Assembly (NCBI GenBank): GCA_027405735.1
Contig: JAPEHQ010000003.1
Location: 3,522,393 to 3,586,392 of the forward strand
Length of the DNA: 64,000 nt
Reading direction: 5' to 3'
DNA from: Mucor racemosus
Taxonomy: Eukaryota; Mucoromycota; Mucoromycetes; Mucorales; Mucoraceae
Of the stretch, positions 1-11,033 are shown piece after piece. Below the pieces are notes generated by a model that was given only the letters and a program-made list of their open reading frames with translations, did not search any database and was not told the origin of the DNA. Position 1 is the stretch's first letter, and every line of letters begins with the position of its first letter. The translations under genes and the position numbers were made by a program.

Positions 1-50
1 ATAAGAAATGATATCCAGCATCTTCCTTAATATATTCTACCATAATTTAA

Positions 51-470
51 TTATTTATACACTTTTCTTGCGGCTTGTCTCTTGTTTTGAAACCAAATTT
101 GAACTGTTCTTGGTGGCATTCCTAAATGACGAGCAAGATTTTCTCTTAAACCAGTAGAGGGAAATGCAGTTTTTTCAAACACTTTTTGTAATTCTTGTGT
201 TTGTAAGGCAGTTGCTCTTCTTCTTTTTATTTTTAAGATATCACTATCACTTTGATAGCATTGATATTGATATAAATCGAATCTAGACAGTCTGTGTAAT
301 TCGTTTTTATCGAATCTAAATGAATGTAAATAATGATTCTCTTGACGAAGGTTTGATTTTTCCTGTATAGGATGTGGTAATTGAATAAATGGTATCTTTG
401 TATTTGACTCTAAATCATCGCATAATAAGTTTTTGATTTGAAGTGAAGTTGATTTTTGCTTGATTGACAT
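51..470 (-). CDS. Homeodomain transcription factor, 139 aa
   Basis: Predicted nuclear DNA-binding protein. The C-terminal 59 residues (about 81-139) form a homeodomain: a basic arm KIKRRR, then helices 1 and 2, then a recognition helix with the invariant WFQNKR at residues 126-131 followed by QAARK. The N-terminal 80 residues are polar with no domain I recognise, and the protein ends just after the homeodomain. The frame is open upstream to about position 602, but only from a TTG codon. I start at the ATG at 470 because a TATA-like box lies about 60 bases upstream (531-545). The fold is certain from the motif. Targets and role are unknown; short homeodomain proteins of this kind in fungi are usually developmental or mating regulators (family knowledge). 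Confidence 0.85.
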   Translation of the reverse strand: MSIKQKSTSLQIKNLLCDDLESNTKIPFIQLPHPIQEKSNLRQENHYLHSFRFDKNELHRLSRFDLYQYQCYQSDSDILKIKRRRATALQTQELQKVFEKTAFPSTGLRENLARHLGMPPRTVQIWFQNKRQAARKVYK

Positions 471-530
471 GTTATTGAATGTATTTCTAGATTGAATAAG
501 GGAGAGAAAAATTAGTTTTTTTTTTAACTC

Positions 531-545
531 TATTTTATATATAAA
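531..545 (-). promoter_or_regulatory. TATA-like box of the homeodomain gene
   Basis: TTTATATATAAAATA read on the minus strand, 61 bases upstream of the ATG at 470. It supports that start rather than the longer frame, which has no ATG. Confidence 0.45.
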
Positions 546-602
546 CGATGGAAAATGACCGACGATGCTAATAATGATGAACAATGCGTGGCATTCTTTC
601 AA

Positions 603-2676
603 ATTAAATGATACCTTCTGTGCTTATTATGAAATAAACTAAATATCAACAGAAATGATCCAGGGAGAAAGACGTGGATCAAACAGAAAAACCGACTGTG
701 CATAAACTTGTTCCTTGAATGACATTTAGTTATCATATAATACATGGATTGCCATGTTGAAATATGCACTAGTCATGAAAAGAATATGTACGCATATTAG
801 TTGTATACTTGTATAAAATACATGTTTTTCTAGAATGCCATGAATCTTTATCATGTATGCAAAGAATCCATACTGGTACACGATAATATTATTTTATTCA
901 CCAATTTGGGCTAAACACCTACTATGTACAAATATACATGACAGGTCATGATGGAAATGCTGCATATAGTGTAACTAATCCCCTGAAGCAAGCAAATTAT
1001 ACTGTTCATTTCATAATATGTTACATATGTGTATGATATAAGATTTTTTTTTTTTTACTTGATATCGGTATTATACTTCTGTTTTAATGATGAATACCAA
1101 GTTTCTGGCACACAAATACCTATTTTGTTTATATTTGTAACACAAAATTGATAAGAGAATTTCTCAGAAAAGTCTTTATACATGTACGTACAGATTGAAT
1201 ATGTACATACCTATACATGTGGAAAAATACTCCAACATGTATGAATTTAAGGACAACCAAGTGTAGTAGATTTCAATAATATACAAGAATTCTATAAGCA
1301 GTTGGGATGATACAACATCAAATAAACTTTAACCTTGTACTATACATACAACGCAAAGGAAAGAATACTGCACATTAAACACATCAAAATTCCTAATCCA
1401 TGATTTCAAAAACATCGTTTTGTCTATCTATAGTGTATGTATATATCAAATGATTATTCTTTTCGACAAACTCATCATTTTTAACCATAAGCACATACAC
1501 CCAAATTAAAGACTAAACGAATAAAATCATATTCATCATATTATACACACAAAAGAGAAATCATTTCAAGTACGTAATGCTGCATAATTATGACTATAAA
1601 AAGGCTCTTAATGCGCTATTAAAGCAGTGCTTAATTTAGGATACCATATAATTAAGGAATTATATATATTTGTAAACGAAAACATCATTTAATTCGTTAA
1701 TATAGTATGTGTCGATAACTATAAAATTATATTTATAGTATTAATGCTTATATCCATCAACTACACAGATAAATTATTATATAAATGTATTTCAAGGTTG
1801 GATTTGGACAACTTTATCACAAGTCAATAAAGCAATAGACATTTGCTGATTTTATTTAACAGGGTTTATGGAACTTTTGTACCTAAAATGGTATTTGAGC
1901 CCCTGATCTTATTAATTTTTGTTATTGACAACATAATTCCTCGAAATTACAGCCTAATAACTTATAAAAATTGATAGTTATAAATGCAGATGATATGATA
2001 TCAAAAGAGGATAGCCGAAAATGTTGTGAATAAGATTTCAGTTTAGCTATGCGTTTTGCTTTTTTTTTTTTACCGCTGCGGCTAGTTTTGAAGAATTTTC
2101 AGGGCGCCAAAATCCATGAATTATAATCATCAGACGCAATATTTGCGTAATGCATTTTTTGATTGCACATACATTCTCTTGTTATAAAAGCCGATTTTTC
2201 CAAGTCGATCTATGATATTGCTCTGCAATGGTCCGAATGATGATCATTTTGATGTATCAAAAGCTATAGTTACCACAGCTGATACTTGTACAATCATCTA
2301 TTTACTTGATAAAGAATATAATCAACACTTCAATGCGTCCAAGCAATATTATTTAGACAAAATATGTTATTATCAATGTAAATTATACATAATTTAGCTG
2401 AGTGCATAGGTGGCATATGATATCTACAATAGTTGGCACATGTCAATAATGTTCAGTCGGTTACACTGAAGTCTTTTATGATTGCAATCATCACTACTAT
2501 GAATGTGGAGCCTGAATTTATGAAGAAAGCAGCCAAAAATACGATTTTTTTCATTCTCTCTCTCTCCCTCTCAATAAAAAAATACAGTATAAATGACAAG
2601 TTTTGGTGAATTAAGACAGAGATTATTACATCCATACTATATTCTTCATCTTATATATGGTGTGTTTTATATAATC
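603..2676. other. Intergenic region, no gene recognised
   Basis: About 2 kb of AT-rich DNA with several poly-T runs (for example near 1046 and 2059). Short open frames at 2212-2397 (+) and 2453-2635 (-) have no recognisable motif. It probably holds the promoters of the divergent homeodomain (-) and TMX2-like (+) genes. Confidence 0.5.
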
Positions 2677-3842
2677 ATGCGTTTAAACCAGTTGATTAAA
2701 GGTGGAACTATTAGTTTCGAGGCAAGTCTTTCAGAAAAAGTATAGCGTTTTACTATTTTGGTTTAACAAATATCTTTAGGAAACCGAACCAAAAACATTT
2801 ATGATTTTATTTGGCATGTCCTTGTGGAAATGCTTTATGGCAGCAACTGCAGAAGAATTATCTAGTGTGCTTATTTTGTATACAAAGTTTTTCACGGTTT
2901 GCAGTATATTCTGGAGATTTGGTTTTTGGTATTTTTGTTTTTACGCAGCTGGTTGGATTGGTAATGTCTTTTTTATAATGTAATTTATTGCATTCACTAA
3001 TGATGACAATAGTGCTTTCAACTATTTTCCCTCAACCATGGTACAGAGGTCCTACTAAAATTTTTGAATTGAATGAAGCTGCTTTTAGAGATAAGGTGAT
3101 CCATTCAGCAAAGCCAAAATCATCATCTTCAACATCATCTTCAACGTCATCGACATTGCCTATAGATGAAATCAAAGGACCTCGTATTACTGAAATTGAT
3201 GAAAGTGAAGGAAAAAAGGAAAAGAAGGAAAAAAAGCTCGACCTGGATGCTAAATATTGGATTGTTATGTTGTATGCAAATTGGTCTGTTGCGTGTTTAA
3301 ACTTTGAGGCTGTGCTTGCCAAATTGTCTATTCAATATGACATGCCACATTTGAAGTTTGGTAACTTTTTCACCATGATCTGCAATTATATTAGATTTTA
3401 ACATATTTTCTTTGTTTATAAAGGACAAATCGATATTGATAATTATCCCGATTTGGCAGAGGAATTTGGTGTGAGTAAAGATCCAGCATCCTTTGATCTA
3501 CCAACTTTACTTTTATTTCAACAAGGAAAAGAAATTAGACGTTTGCCTGAATTAACAATTACAAAGGAAGGTGCAAATAACTCAAAAACAAATGCCGCAA
3601 AAAACACAATTACTCGATTAGGTTGGAGCAAACAGCCTGTAAGTTTATGATTTTAATTTAAAAATATTTCTTGTAAACTCATACTCATTTGCGTTAGTCT
3701 ACTGTCATCAATACCTTTCAATTAGAGAAAATTGCCAGTGAAAAAATCAACTAAATCGACAATTAATAATAAAAAAGCATCTATTCTTAGGCAAAAGATT
3801 GTCTCAGACATTTTCTGTGTAGCGGATAAAATTTTAATTTAA
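2677..3842 (+). CDS. TMX2: Thioredoxin-related transmembrane protein, TMX2-like (5 exons)
   Basis: Predicted ER membrane protein of the TMX2 family. Proposed exons are 2677-2739, 2780-2960, 3013-3360, 3424-3638 and 3726-3842; introns of 40, 52, 63 and 87 bases have GT..AG ends and keep the frame. Exons 1-2 encode a hydrophobic region (TKFFTVCSIFWRFGFWYFCF) like the TMX2 membrane segments. Exon 3 has the family hallmark PQPWYRGP and the thioredoxin-like strand with YANWSVACLNF. Exon 4 has the cis-proline strand LPTLLLFQQGKEIRR. The usual CxxC is absent: the site reads SVAC, where human TMX2 has SNDC, so only one cysteine remains. A serine-rich and lysine-rich insert (about 3115-3235) is low complexity. 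The last acceptor is uncertain: using AG at 3727 instead gives a shorter C-terminus ending near 3752. Exon 1 and the start are the least sure parts. Confidence 0.8.
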
Positions 3843-4435
3843 CATTATGTAACCGTAAATAACTTTCTGACAAGCGACATGTCAAGAAATGCTGTTACTT
3901 TATTAGGCATTCCAGAAACGATTTTTTTTTTTTTTTTTTTGCTTAGTCAGTCATTCTGAAAGAAAGTAAAAGAAAAAAAACAAAGAAATCAGTGCAGATG
4001 GATTTTAAAGGATTATTACTTTCCTCCCTCATTCTAAATTTCATTTCTTCTACTTCGACTTTATTAAGCAAAATCTACCTCATTTTATGACATTTTTTTT
4101 TTTGCACGTTTTCATAAGTGAAAACATTGAGTATTCTGTTACACTGTTCCTTGTGCTCGTATTTTATTTAGTCGCTTCAAAAAATGGCTGACTGATCAAT
4201 GAAGCGGTAAATCATTTAATTGCAAAAATGTCTAAAACATTTCATTTTGGTTATGTTTGAAAAGATTTTCATTGGCTACTTTTCAACATCTGATTGGAGC
4301 TTTTGGGATTTGTTACAGAAAAGTTAATTAAACTACACATAATTGAAGATCAGATTAAGCAAAAAATTGATATAAATAAGAGCATAATTTACAACAGATT
4401 TGTCAAACTTTATCTCATTACACATAAAAATCATT
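3843..4435. other. Intergenic region before the OYE gene
   Basis: AT-rich, with poly-T tracts at about 3922-3940 and 4093-4103. No coding feature recognised; it should hold the terminator of the TMX2-like gene and the promoter of the next gene. Confidence 0.5.
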
Positions 4436-5530
4436 ATGGCCAACACTGCACTTTTCTCTCCCATGAAGCTCGGAAAGCATGAGCTTAAGCATCGTATTGC
4501 TCTTGTTCCTTTAACCAGATTCAGAGCTTCTGAACTTGCTGTACCTACTGATCTTCAGGCTGAATATTATGAGCAACGTGCCACTGATGGTGGTTTGTTG
4601 ATCACTGAAGCTACTTTTATCACTCACAAGGCTGGTTCTTATCCTCGTGCTCCTGGTATTTACAATCAAGATCAAATTGATGGATGGAAGAAGGTTACCG
4701 AAAAAGTCCATGCCAAGGGCGGTGTCATTTTCTTGCAACTCTGGCACATTGGTCGTGCTGCCTTGTCTGTCAATATTGGTGAACAACCTGTTAGTGCTTC
4801 AGATATCCCAATTGAGGGCGTCAACCTTCTCGGCTTTCCTCAAGAAAAGCCTAGAGCTCTTTCTATCCCCGATATTAAAGAAATCGTTCAACAATATCGT
4901 CAAGCTGCCTTAAATGCTATTGAAGCTGGTTTCGATGGCGTTGAAATTCACTCTGCTAATGGTTATTTACTTGATCAGTTCCTCAACACATCTTCCAACA
5001 ACCGTACTGATATCTATGGTGGCTCCGCCGAGAATCGTTGTCGTTTCCCCTTGGAGGTCGTTGATGCTGTTGTTGATGCCGTTGGTGCTGATCGTACCGG
5101 TATTCGTTTCTCTCCTTGGTCTGGTTTCCAAGATATGGAGGATGCTAAGCCTTATGAAACCTGGGGTTATATTACTCAATCTCTTCAAGACAAACACAGT
5201 GATTTGGCTTATCTTGATTTCATTGAACCTCGTGCTGATTTCCAAGCTGATTCATACAATGAGAAGCAAGTTGATACTCTTGATCCTTTCCGTAAGATCT
5301 GGAAGGGTCCCTTCATTTCTGCTGGTGGTTATACCTACAATACTCAAGCCGCTTTCGATGTCGCTGAAAAGACTGGTAATATCATTGGTTTTGGTCGTCT
5401 TTTCATTTCCAACCCTGATTTAGTAGAAAGACTTCGCAATGGCTGGCCTTTGAACAAGTATGATCGTAACACTTTCTACACTAACGAGGCTATCGGTTAC
5501 ACTGATTATCCTTTCTATAAAAAAGATTAA
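4436..5530 (+). CDS. Old Yellow Enzyme family NADPH:flavin oxidoreductase, 364 aa
   Basis: FMN-dependent ene-reductase (NADPH dehydrogenase) of the Old Yellow Enzyme family, a single-domain TIM barrel. Expected residues are present: Thr27 in PLTRF (flavin O4 contact), Gln101 in LQLWHIGR, the substrate-binding pair His172 and Asn175 with proton-donor Tyr177 in HSANGYLLDQF, Arg224 in GIRFSPW, and the phosphate-binding stretch FGRLFISNP at 319-327. Length (364) is a little under yeast OYE (about 400). The frame is open to 4400 from a TTG, but the first ATG with a normal OYE N-terminus is at 4436. Many codons end in C (ATC, CTC, ACC), unlike the surrounding DNA, which suggests strong expression. 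No intron. An AATAAA lies at 5583-5588. The physiological substrate cannot be told from sequence; the family reduces activated alkenes such as enones. Confidence 0.93.
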   Translation: MANTALFSPMKLGKHELKHRIALVPLTRFRASELAVPTDLQAEYYEQRATDGGLLITEATFITHKAGSYPRAPGIYNQDQIDGWKKVTEKVHAKGGVIFLQLWHIGRAALSVNIGEQPVSASDIPIEGVNLLGFPQEKPRALSIPDIKEIVQQYRQAALNAIEAGFDGVEIHSANGYLLDQFLNTSSNNRTDIYGGSAENRCRFPLEVVDAVVDAVGADRTGIRFSPWSGFQDMEDAKPYETWGYITQSLQDKHSDLAYLDFIEPRADFQADSYNEKQVDTLDPFRKIWKGPFISAGGYTYNTQAAFDVAEKTGNIIGFGRLFISNPDLVERLRNGWPLNKYDRNTFYTNEAIGYTDYPFYKKD

Positions 5531-5582
5531 ATATTTAGAACACTTTATTCATTTTCCTCTTGTACTCATAATATGCATATAA

Positions 5583-5588
5583 AATAAA
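5583..5588 (+). terminator. Polyadenylation signal of the OYE gene
   Basis: AATAAA 53 bases after the stop codon at 5528-5530. Confidence 0.45.
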
Positions 5589-5689
5589 ACTATATTTCCT
5601 GTTTCCAAAACTTATTTTTGATTTTCAATCTTTGCAATTTATTCCGTATTATTTTAGTTGCCATTATATTTACAAAAGACTCAAAGCAG

Positions 5690-7000
5690 GTGAAATTTAC
5701 TGCTTTTTTCCTAAAACATATGTCCGATATTTCGTCCCTGCTCAATTTTTTTTTTACTAAATGATATTTAGAAAAAATTATATGCCAATGTACCTGAGAT
5801 GTTCAACTTTAATCCAAAAATGAGTTTCCGGAAATATCCTATCTGCAGCAGTTGGTATAACGTTTTTAGTACTAATGTTTCAGATTTTTACAGGTACTTC
5901 ACTGCCAAAACCAGAAAGTCTTTCCCAACTTATTTTAATTTATCTTATACCCCAACATTTCCCACTTCAGGTCCACTAATGGAGACCTCACAATCTCTTG
6001 ACTTTAGTTTACGTTGTGCTATTTGCACGTTATAGCAGTGCATATATATTAAGTCTCCATTCCAAATAATAAAAATAATGTCTATTTGCTACGATGACCC
6101 TATAAAAAAAAACAAAACCAGAAAGTTTGTGCCTTAATATCTCTGCAAAAAATTAAGCAATGCTAACAATTTTTAATAATTAAATTTATTTGTTTTAAAG
6201 TGCTCTATAACATATTTTAATATAAAAAAATTCTGAGCACTTTTATTTTTTTTTTCATTTTTTTGGCATTTCTATAGTAGGTTTCAAAATACTGATTAAA
6301 TTGAGCAACATTTTTTTTTTTTTTGCATTCATGTCATTAAGTTCGTTAAGCTCTCTCAGACCCAATTTAGATTTTTTCAAAATATTGATTTTTCATGGAG
6401 ATATCCTCAAAAATGTGTACAAAAGAATACTATTCGTGCTTCAATTTTTCCCCTGTATACCCTCATCCTAAATTCTGAATTTAAAAAAAAATTAACAAAA
6501 ATCTGGTTTTCTCTACACAAAATGTAGTTAGAAAATACAGCAGTAGCCCGATCAATAGATAATTTTGCTGTTCATTATTCCATTATTTTTATTTGAAATA
6601 TAATTATAAAAAGTGACGTGAATCTTCAAAAAACCTCTAAAATTTCAATTGCATTTTACACAAAATTTAATGTGAAGCAATTGTTTTAATCTTATTTAAG
6701 TGGATGCAGAATCCAAAGCTTTACCAAAACTATTTAATACGCCAGGTCAATTTACTTTGCAGTTCATAAGTTAACAAACAAATTTATTTTTTTAATCATT
6801 TTTCGATCGGTTTGACACATCAATTTTGGAACCCAGTTACTATAGGTTGTAAGCTGTAACGTGAACCATTATTTTGATATCTCGACGAAAAAGCAATATT
6901 TTTCTCTGAAACGAAAAACGCAGAGTAGTTTTTGATTGGATCTATCGTCTGGATACAAAAAATTAACCCCTCGTTTGAGATCCTTAATGTTATATCAAAA
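5690..7000 (-). repeat. Dispersed noncoding repeat R1, copy a (inverted)
   Basis: Read on the minus strand, this matches 10540-10809 continued by 15372-16345, and also 45470-46394. Landmarks are the stretch around GCTCTCTCAGACCCAATTTA (6350-6369), present as its reverse complement near 15855-15874, and the ATATGCCAATGTACCTGAGA block near 5781, matched near 16226. There are many substitutions and poly-T length differences between copies, so the family is old. No coding capacity is shared between copies. The right edge lies close to the truncated gag-protease remnant at 7029. Boundaries are approximate. Confidence 0.8.
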
Positions 7001-7028
7001 TCTAGATATAGCGCTACTACCCGCTAAG

Positions 7029-8720
7029 TTAATTGTTTTGTGCCAATTTAATAATACCATTTTTATTACAAATGTTTAAATTTAAAAAAGAAACTAATCG
7101 TGGTGGAATTGCACTAAACGTGCAGCCAGTATCCAACAAAAGCCAAGTGTTGACCTTGATGCCAGCGCTTGTTTCTAAAATAACAGGTAAATAAAGAAGA
7201 CTATTAGTATTTATATTATCATTAGTCATCTTCCTAAAATAATCACTATCAAATTGTTTACATTCACTATGAGTATCCATTTGAGGTACATCTTTCCCTT
7301 TTTCTTTGGGGAAGCAATAGTGGCTACAGCAAAATGTTGGTCACTTTCATCATCTGATGAATCAGTGTCGTCTTCAATGACACGAAAAGGAGTAGGCATG
7401 ATAGACTTCTTCTTTTTCCCATGAACAAGGTCCTTGGCATTCTTTTTGCACACTGCTTTGTGCGCACACGTAAATGGAGGAGTAAATCCACAACCAAAGA
7501 ATTTTGGTAGTATCACCACCATTATTTACTTTTTGCTTGGTGTGGAATTTACCAGTTTTTTTTACTGGCTTTTTTTCAAAACCAATAATGTATTGTTTAC
7601 CAATACGATTACCACCACGAGAAGATGTGCCATAATAATACCCACCTTGTTGCTTCAACTGCCTAATTATTCTTTGAGTCAGTTCTTTTTCTTTTTTGTG
7701 TTTTTCTTCTCTGTAATAACTACCACGACGCAACAAATCGTAAACACTTCGAAGCTGAGATATTGCATAATCCGAACTATCCTTCTCTTTATCTCTCGAT
7801 TGAAAAATATTTAATGATACAGGACTATTATACAAATTCACATCAAGACCCTTCAACAAATAATAATTAGTTAAACTAGTGTTCTCAGTAACACCAGCCA
7901 AGTCTTTCAACGTAGTAAACTTGTCGATATAGACTTCCAAGCTTTCACATTTCTCCAATTTCAAATTCTGCAATTTGCTTAGAGCAGCTTTCTTTTCCTC
8001 AGCCTCAGAAGGACTATACTTAGCCTTCAACTTGGACTTAAATTGACCCCAAGAAATATGAGGGTATCTCTCAATTACTTCACGGGTCCAAGAAGCCATA
8101 CCAGTTGACATCTTTGGTTTGATTATTCTCTTCCAGTTTGCTTCAACTGAAATCGATCGAGATTCCAACATGCAGCAATACTTTGAAAAATAAATTTCTT
8201 AGTATTAAACTTATGCCCTTTCCATTGCAAAAATGGAGTATCAGAAGGAACTAAAGATGATTCATCAGTGGTAGTTCTCATCATAGTACTTTCATCAAAT
8301 AAAAGATTATAATTCTCTTTTATCAGTTTTAACTGAGGTTTCAATGCGCTTGCTTTAGAGGCTAAAGTTCCATTATTAATATGCTTAATTGATAACGCAG
8401 TTGTTTAATTTCATTTAACAACTTAACTTGATGTTCCTTTCCTAAGAAAGCAACTTCTTGAACACCATGCTCATGATAGTATCATCATCCATAGGAAGGG
8501 CGTCATCGCTCAGTTCCTTGGTAATACGAGCGTCCTCGCTACAAGTATTATAATTATCATGCAGACCATCATTGCTCAATACATCTTGTCCCGAAGACAA
8601 AGATGAACCAAGATCAAAATGCATATCCAAAGATACAGATTGAGAAGTAGTACCAGTGACAGGCTGACGAGCCTTAGTAGCAGAGGTGCCATTAGATTGT
8701 TTAATAGTAGTGTTGCTCAT
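7029..8720 (-). pseudogene. Broken Ty3-type gag-protease remnant
   Basis: Remnant of an LTR retrotransposon read on the minus strand, split over at least four frames. 8720-8442 begins with an ATG and a Ser/Thr/Asp-rich N-terminus; 8344-8123 and 8171-7374 hold the Gag capsid-like part (MASWTREVIERYPHISWGQF and following, then a Lys/Arg-rich stretch); 7522-7226 has a Cys/His stretch (CGFTPPFTCAHKAVC) in the nucleocapsid position; and 7280-7029 is a retropepsin-like segment with LLLDTGCTFSAI (active-site DTG intact). No reverse transcriptase, RNase H or integrase follows; the sequence stops next to repeat R1. Several frameshifts make it non-functional. An LTR-like sequence precedes it at 8827-9115. 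Confidence 0.8.
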
Positions 8721-8826
8721 TTTAAAATAAAGTAAAATAGTATGAATTGTTTAGAGTATAATAAAAGCTTTAGGTAGATTAAAAAAATGAAATGTCAAAA
8801 CGGTCTTAAGGAATAATCTTGCCAAA

Positions 8827-9115
8827 ATATTACACTTTTTTATTAACAATACATCCAGAGGATGTATTTATATACTTTTCATTGTAACTATTGCACAGAA
8901 TTACTATCTAAGAACATTATACCGATTTACTATAATACCAAATATTGACTGAGACCTTGAATGTGCGACATAGAATATATTACTGACATACAGTAACAAA
9001 TTGTATTTGTGCTGAACTAGGTAGTATTTCCCCACATAATAAATTAAAAGCTATCGCATTTGAAACCATGCTGATGTGAACTACTGGCAGTCTGTTGCAT
9101 GTCTCCGGTTATTTG
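8827..9115 (-). repeat. LTR-like repeat R5, copy a
   Basis: Related to 21927-22015 and 35920-36125. On the minus strand it has a TATA box (GTATATAAATACATCC) followed about 20 bases later by AATAAA, the order expected in an LTR end, and lies directly upstream of the gag remnant. A short stretch starting with TGG (about 8825 downward) could be a primer-binding site. Positions 9008-9045 nearly match the first 35 bases of the chromovirus LTR (TGTGCTGAACTAGG...), in plus orientation. Confidence 0.5.
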
Positions 9116-9908
9116 TAAAATAATAAATCTTTTTATTTGTAATTCTTATGGATAAGAAGTCGGCTAACTGGTCTGTGGTCTGTGGTAACATTCTTGATTG
9201 TTCTTATTGTTCTAAAGTAAAATCCTCGAAACAGGATATGTGAGATATACCACTTGTGGGATTTATCTATATCCCATATAAAATAAGCTCAACTTAAATG
9301 TACTGCTGCAATACTAACTTAAATAGATTGATCTGACATGGAATGCCCGAAAGATGTAATCGGTCCAATAATACTGAGCTAACGTGTTATATCAAAAGAT
9401 ACCAATATAAAAATACTCTGCTAAAAGATACGTTTTATTAATTCATTGATGCTTCGTATTTATATGTTTTCTAGATAACTATATGATTATTAATATTATT
9501 AATGAATTACCGGGTATCAAGGTACTTGATATGATTTGGGAACAAATCATATACAATGGAATTTGTGGAATTGGGAATCTGTGATTGTATCATTTGGATA
9601 AGATGTAGGATTGCTTATGTTTCATTGTTGCCAAGTGTTCCTGAAGGTTCCTGACAGTCGCTGTTAATGCTTGTGGTTATGTATAACATTTAGTATGAGT
9701 TACTAAATGTCACGCCATGTTGGATTTCAATAGTTGTTCCTGAATTTCTACATCTGGGTAAACTTCTGATATATTATAACGGATAAATATAAAATTTGTA
9801 TATAAATAGGATGAATTGTTGATATCAAATAAAGATTCTCTTCATTTCTTGTGTGTGATTTGATTTAACAAGTTCCTTAATTAAATTATACATTTTTCTT
9901 GCTACTAT
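9116..9908. other. Non-coding, old repeat debris including an LTR-like stretch
   Basis: No gene seen. Positions 9718-9870 start TGTTGG and end TTAACA and contain a TATA box (near 9810) and an AATAAA (near 9830), so they could be a short solo LTR, but no flanking target duplication is visible. Confidence 0.35.
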
Positions 9909-10449
9909 TGTATGCCACCAAGTACCATCCTTTATTAGCTTCTACAGTATCAATACATCAATCTTACAATACTTTATTGATTACGAGATGTATTGAATTG
10001 CAAAGTCTTGATACCAGATATAAGAAACTTCTAGAGGACTAAGCTTATCCAGCAATTACCAAGAACGCTTGGACCTAAATTATGACACCGTATTATTTCA
10101 TCCTAGCGGTTAATGAATCAAGTAGTTATCAAATCAACATCTAAGCACATTTAGCGCAGCATTGAAACAAGACAACTCACAAGTTCTGCAATTACGGTTA
10201 AATTATGATTGATCCATTTCAATCTATAGATTACTATCAAACAGATCTAATGAATGGTTCAATAGTGCCTTAAATTATACAGTATCTCATGATCTCAATG
10301 TCAAATCAATATAAAAGGCTATACTTTTATATCTAAATAAACTATATCTTGTTTTTATTATACAGTTGAAGAAATAATTCATTACTCATTCTCTTTTAAT
10401 TATATTCTTTTTTAAGTATTATTTATCAAAGATAAAAATATAGGACGCA
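9909..10449 (+). repeat. Solo-LTR-like repeat R3, copy a
   Basis: About 540 bp matching 35186-35706 in the same orientation with many substitutions. It starts TGTATGCC and contains ATATAAAAGGC (TATA-like, near 10307) and AAATAAACTATATC shortly after. Promoter plus polyadenylation signal near one end is typical of an LTR. No internal retroelement sequence is attached and no target duplication is visible. Confidence 0.5.
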
Positions 10450-10537
10450 ACACGTGGTTTTATTGGACAGAAATATCATGTTTTGCGGATGGTTTCCTCA
10501 ATTCACAGTGATTTGTGAGAGTAGAAATGTAAAATTT

Positions 10538-10809
10538 TATGCAGGATATATGCAAATCTACTATCATGTATAGTTGGAGATTAATTGGATCAATATTCAC
10601 AAGGATGAGGATTTTTTTTCTTTGTTTCTGGAGTTGTAAATATTAGTTTATTATTTGTAAAACTTAAAACTCATTATACAGGGCTTAATTTCTGTATTCA
10701 CAAGATAGATCTAATTGATTGCTACTCTGTATTTTTTGTTTCAGCCAAAAATATTGATTTTTCATCGAGATAATCAAAATAATAGTCGATACCACAGCTT
10801 ACAGCTTAT
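10538..10809 (+). repeat. Repeat R1, copy b, left part
   Basis: Left portion of R1, interrupted by the Ty3-type element; it resumes at 15372. Compare the uninterrupted copy at 45470-46394, which reads straight through the matching junction (near 46020-46035). Confidence 0.8.
10806..10809. other. Target-site duplication, left copy
   Basis: TTAT directly before the 5' LTR; the same TTAT follows the 3' LTR at 15372-15375. Confidence 0.7.
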
Positions 10810-10911
10810 TGTTGTAACTCAGTCTTTTATATATAATCTCAATTATAATAATATTAATAAAATCAGTCTCTTTTCCTCAAACATAATATAGTCCATATTT
10901 AGATTATTACA
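10810..10911 (+). repeat. 5' LTR (102 bp) of the Ty3-type element
   Basis: Starts TGTTGTAACTCAG and ends GATTATTACA. Contains a TATA-like TTATATATAA (about 10827) and AATAAAATC (about 10858). It is unusually short for an LTR but matches 15270-15371 at 101 of 102 positions. Confidence 0.93.
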
Positions 10912-10929
10912 TGGTGAGGCTACCACTAC
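10912..10929 (+). other. Putative primer-binding site
   Basis: TGGTGAGGCTACCACTAC begins at the base after the LTR. TGG pairs with the CCA end of a tRNA as expected; I could not assign the tRNA. Confidence 0.5.
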
Positions 10930-11033
10930 TACACACTAACTAATTCATCAGTCAGTATAAGAGGTTCACAACAACAACAACAACATCTACATCAACATCA
11001 AATTATTTCAATTCACCGAAATAATTATTCAAC

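Noticed and set aside
471..602. Upstream extension of the homeodomain frame
   Set aside because: It would start at TTG and runs through the TATA-like box; the ATG at 470 is the better start.
2212..2397. 61-codon open frame (+)
   Set aside because: No recognisable motif, no promoter-like context; probably chance.
5799..6035. 78-codon frame (+) in repeat R1
   Set aside because: Not preserved in the other R1 copies, so not a conserved coding region.
7029..8720. A complete LTR retrotransposon at 7-8.7 kb
   Set aside because: No reverse transcriptase, RNase H, integrase or second LTR follows the protease, and the frame is broken several times.
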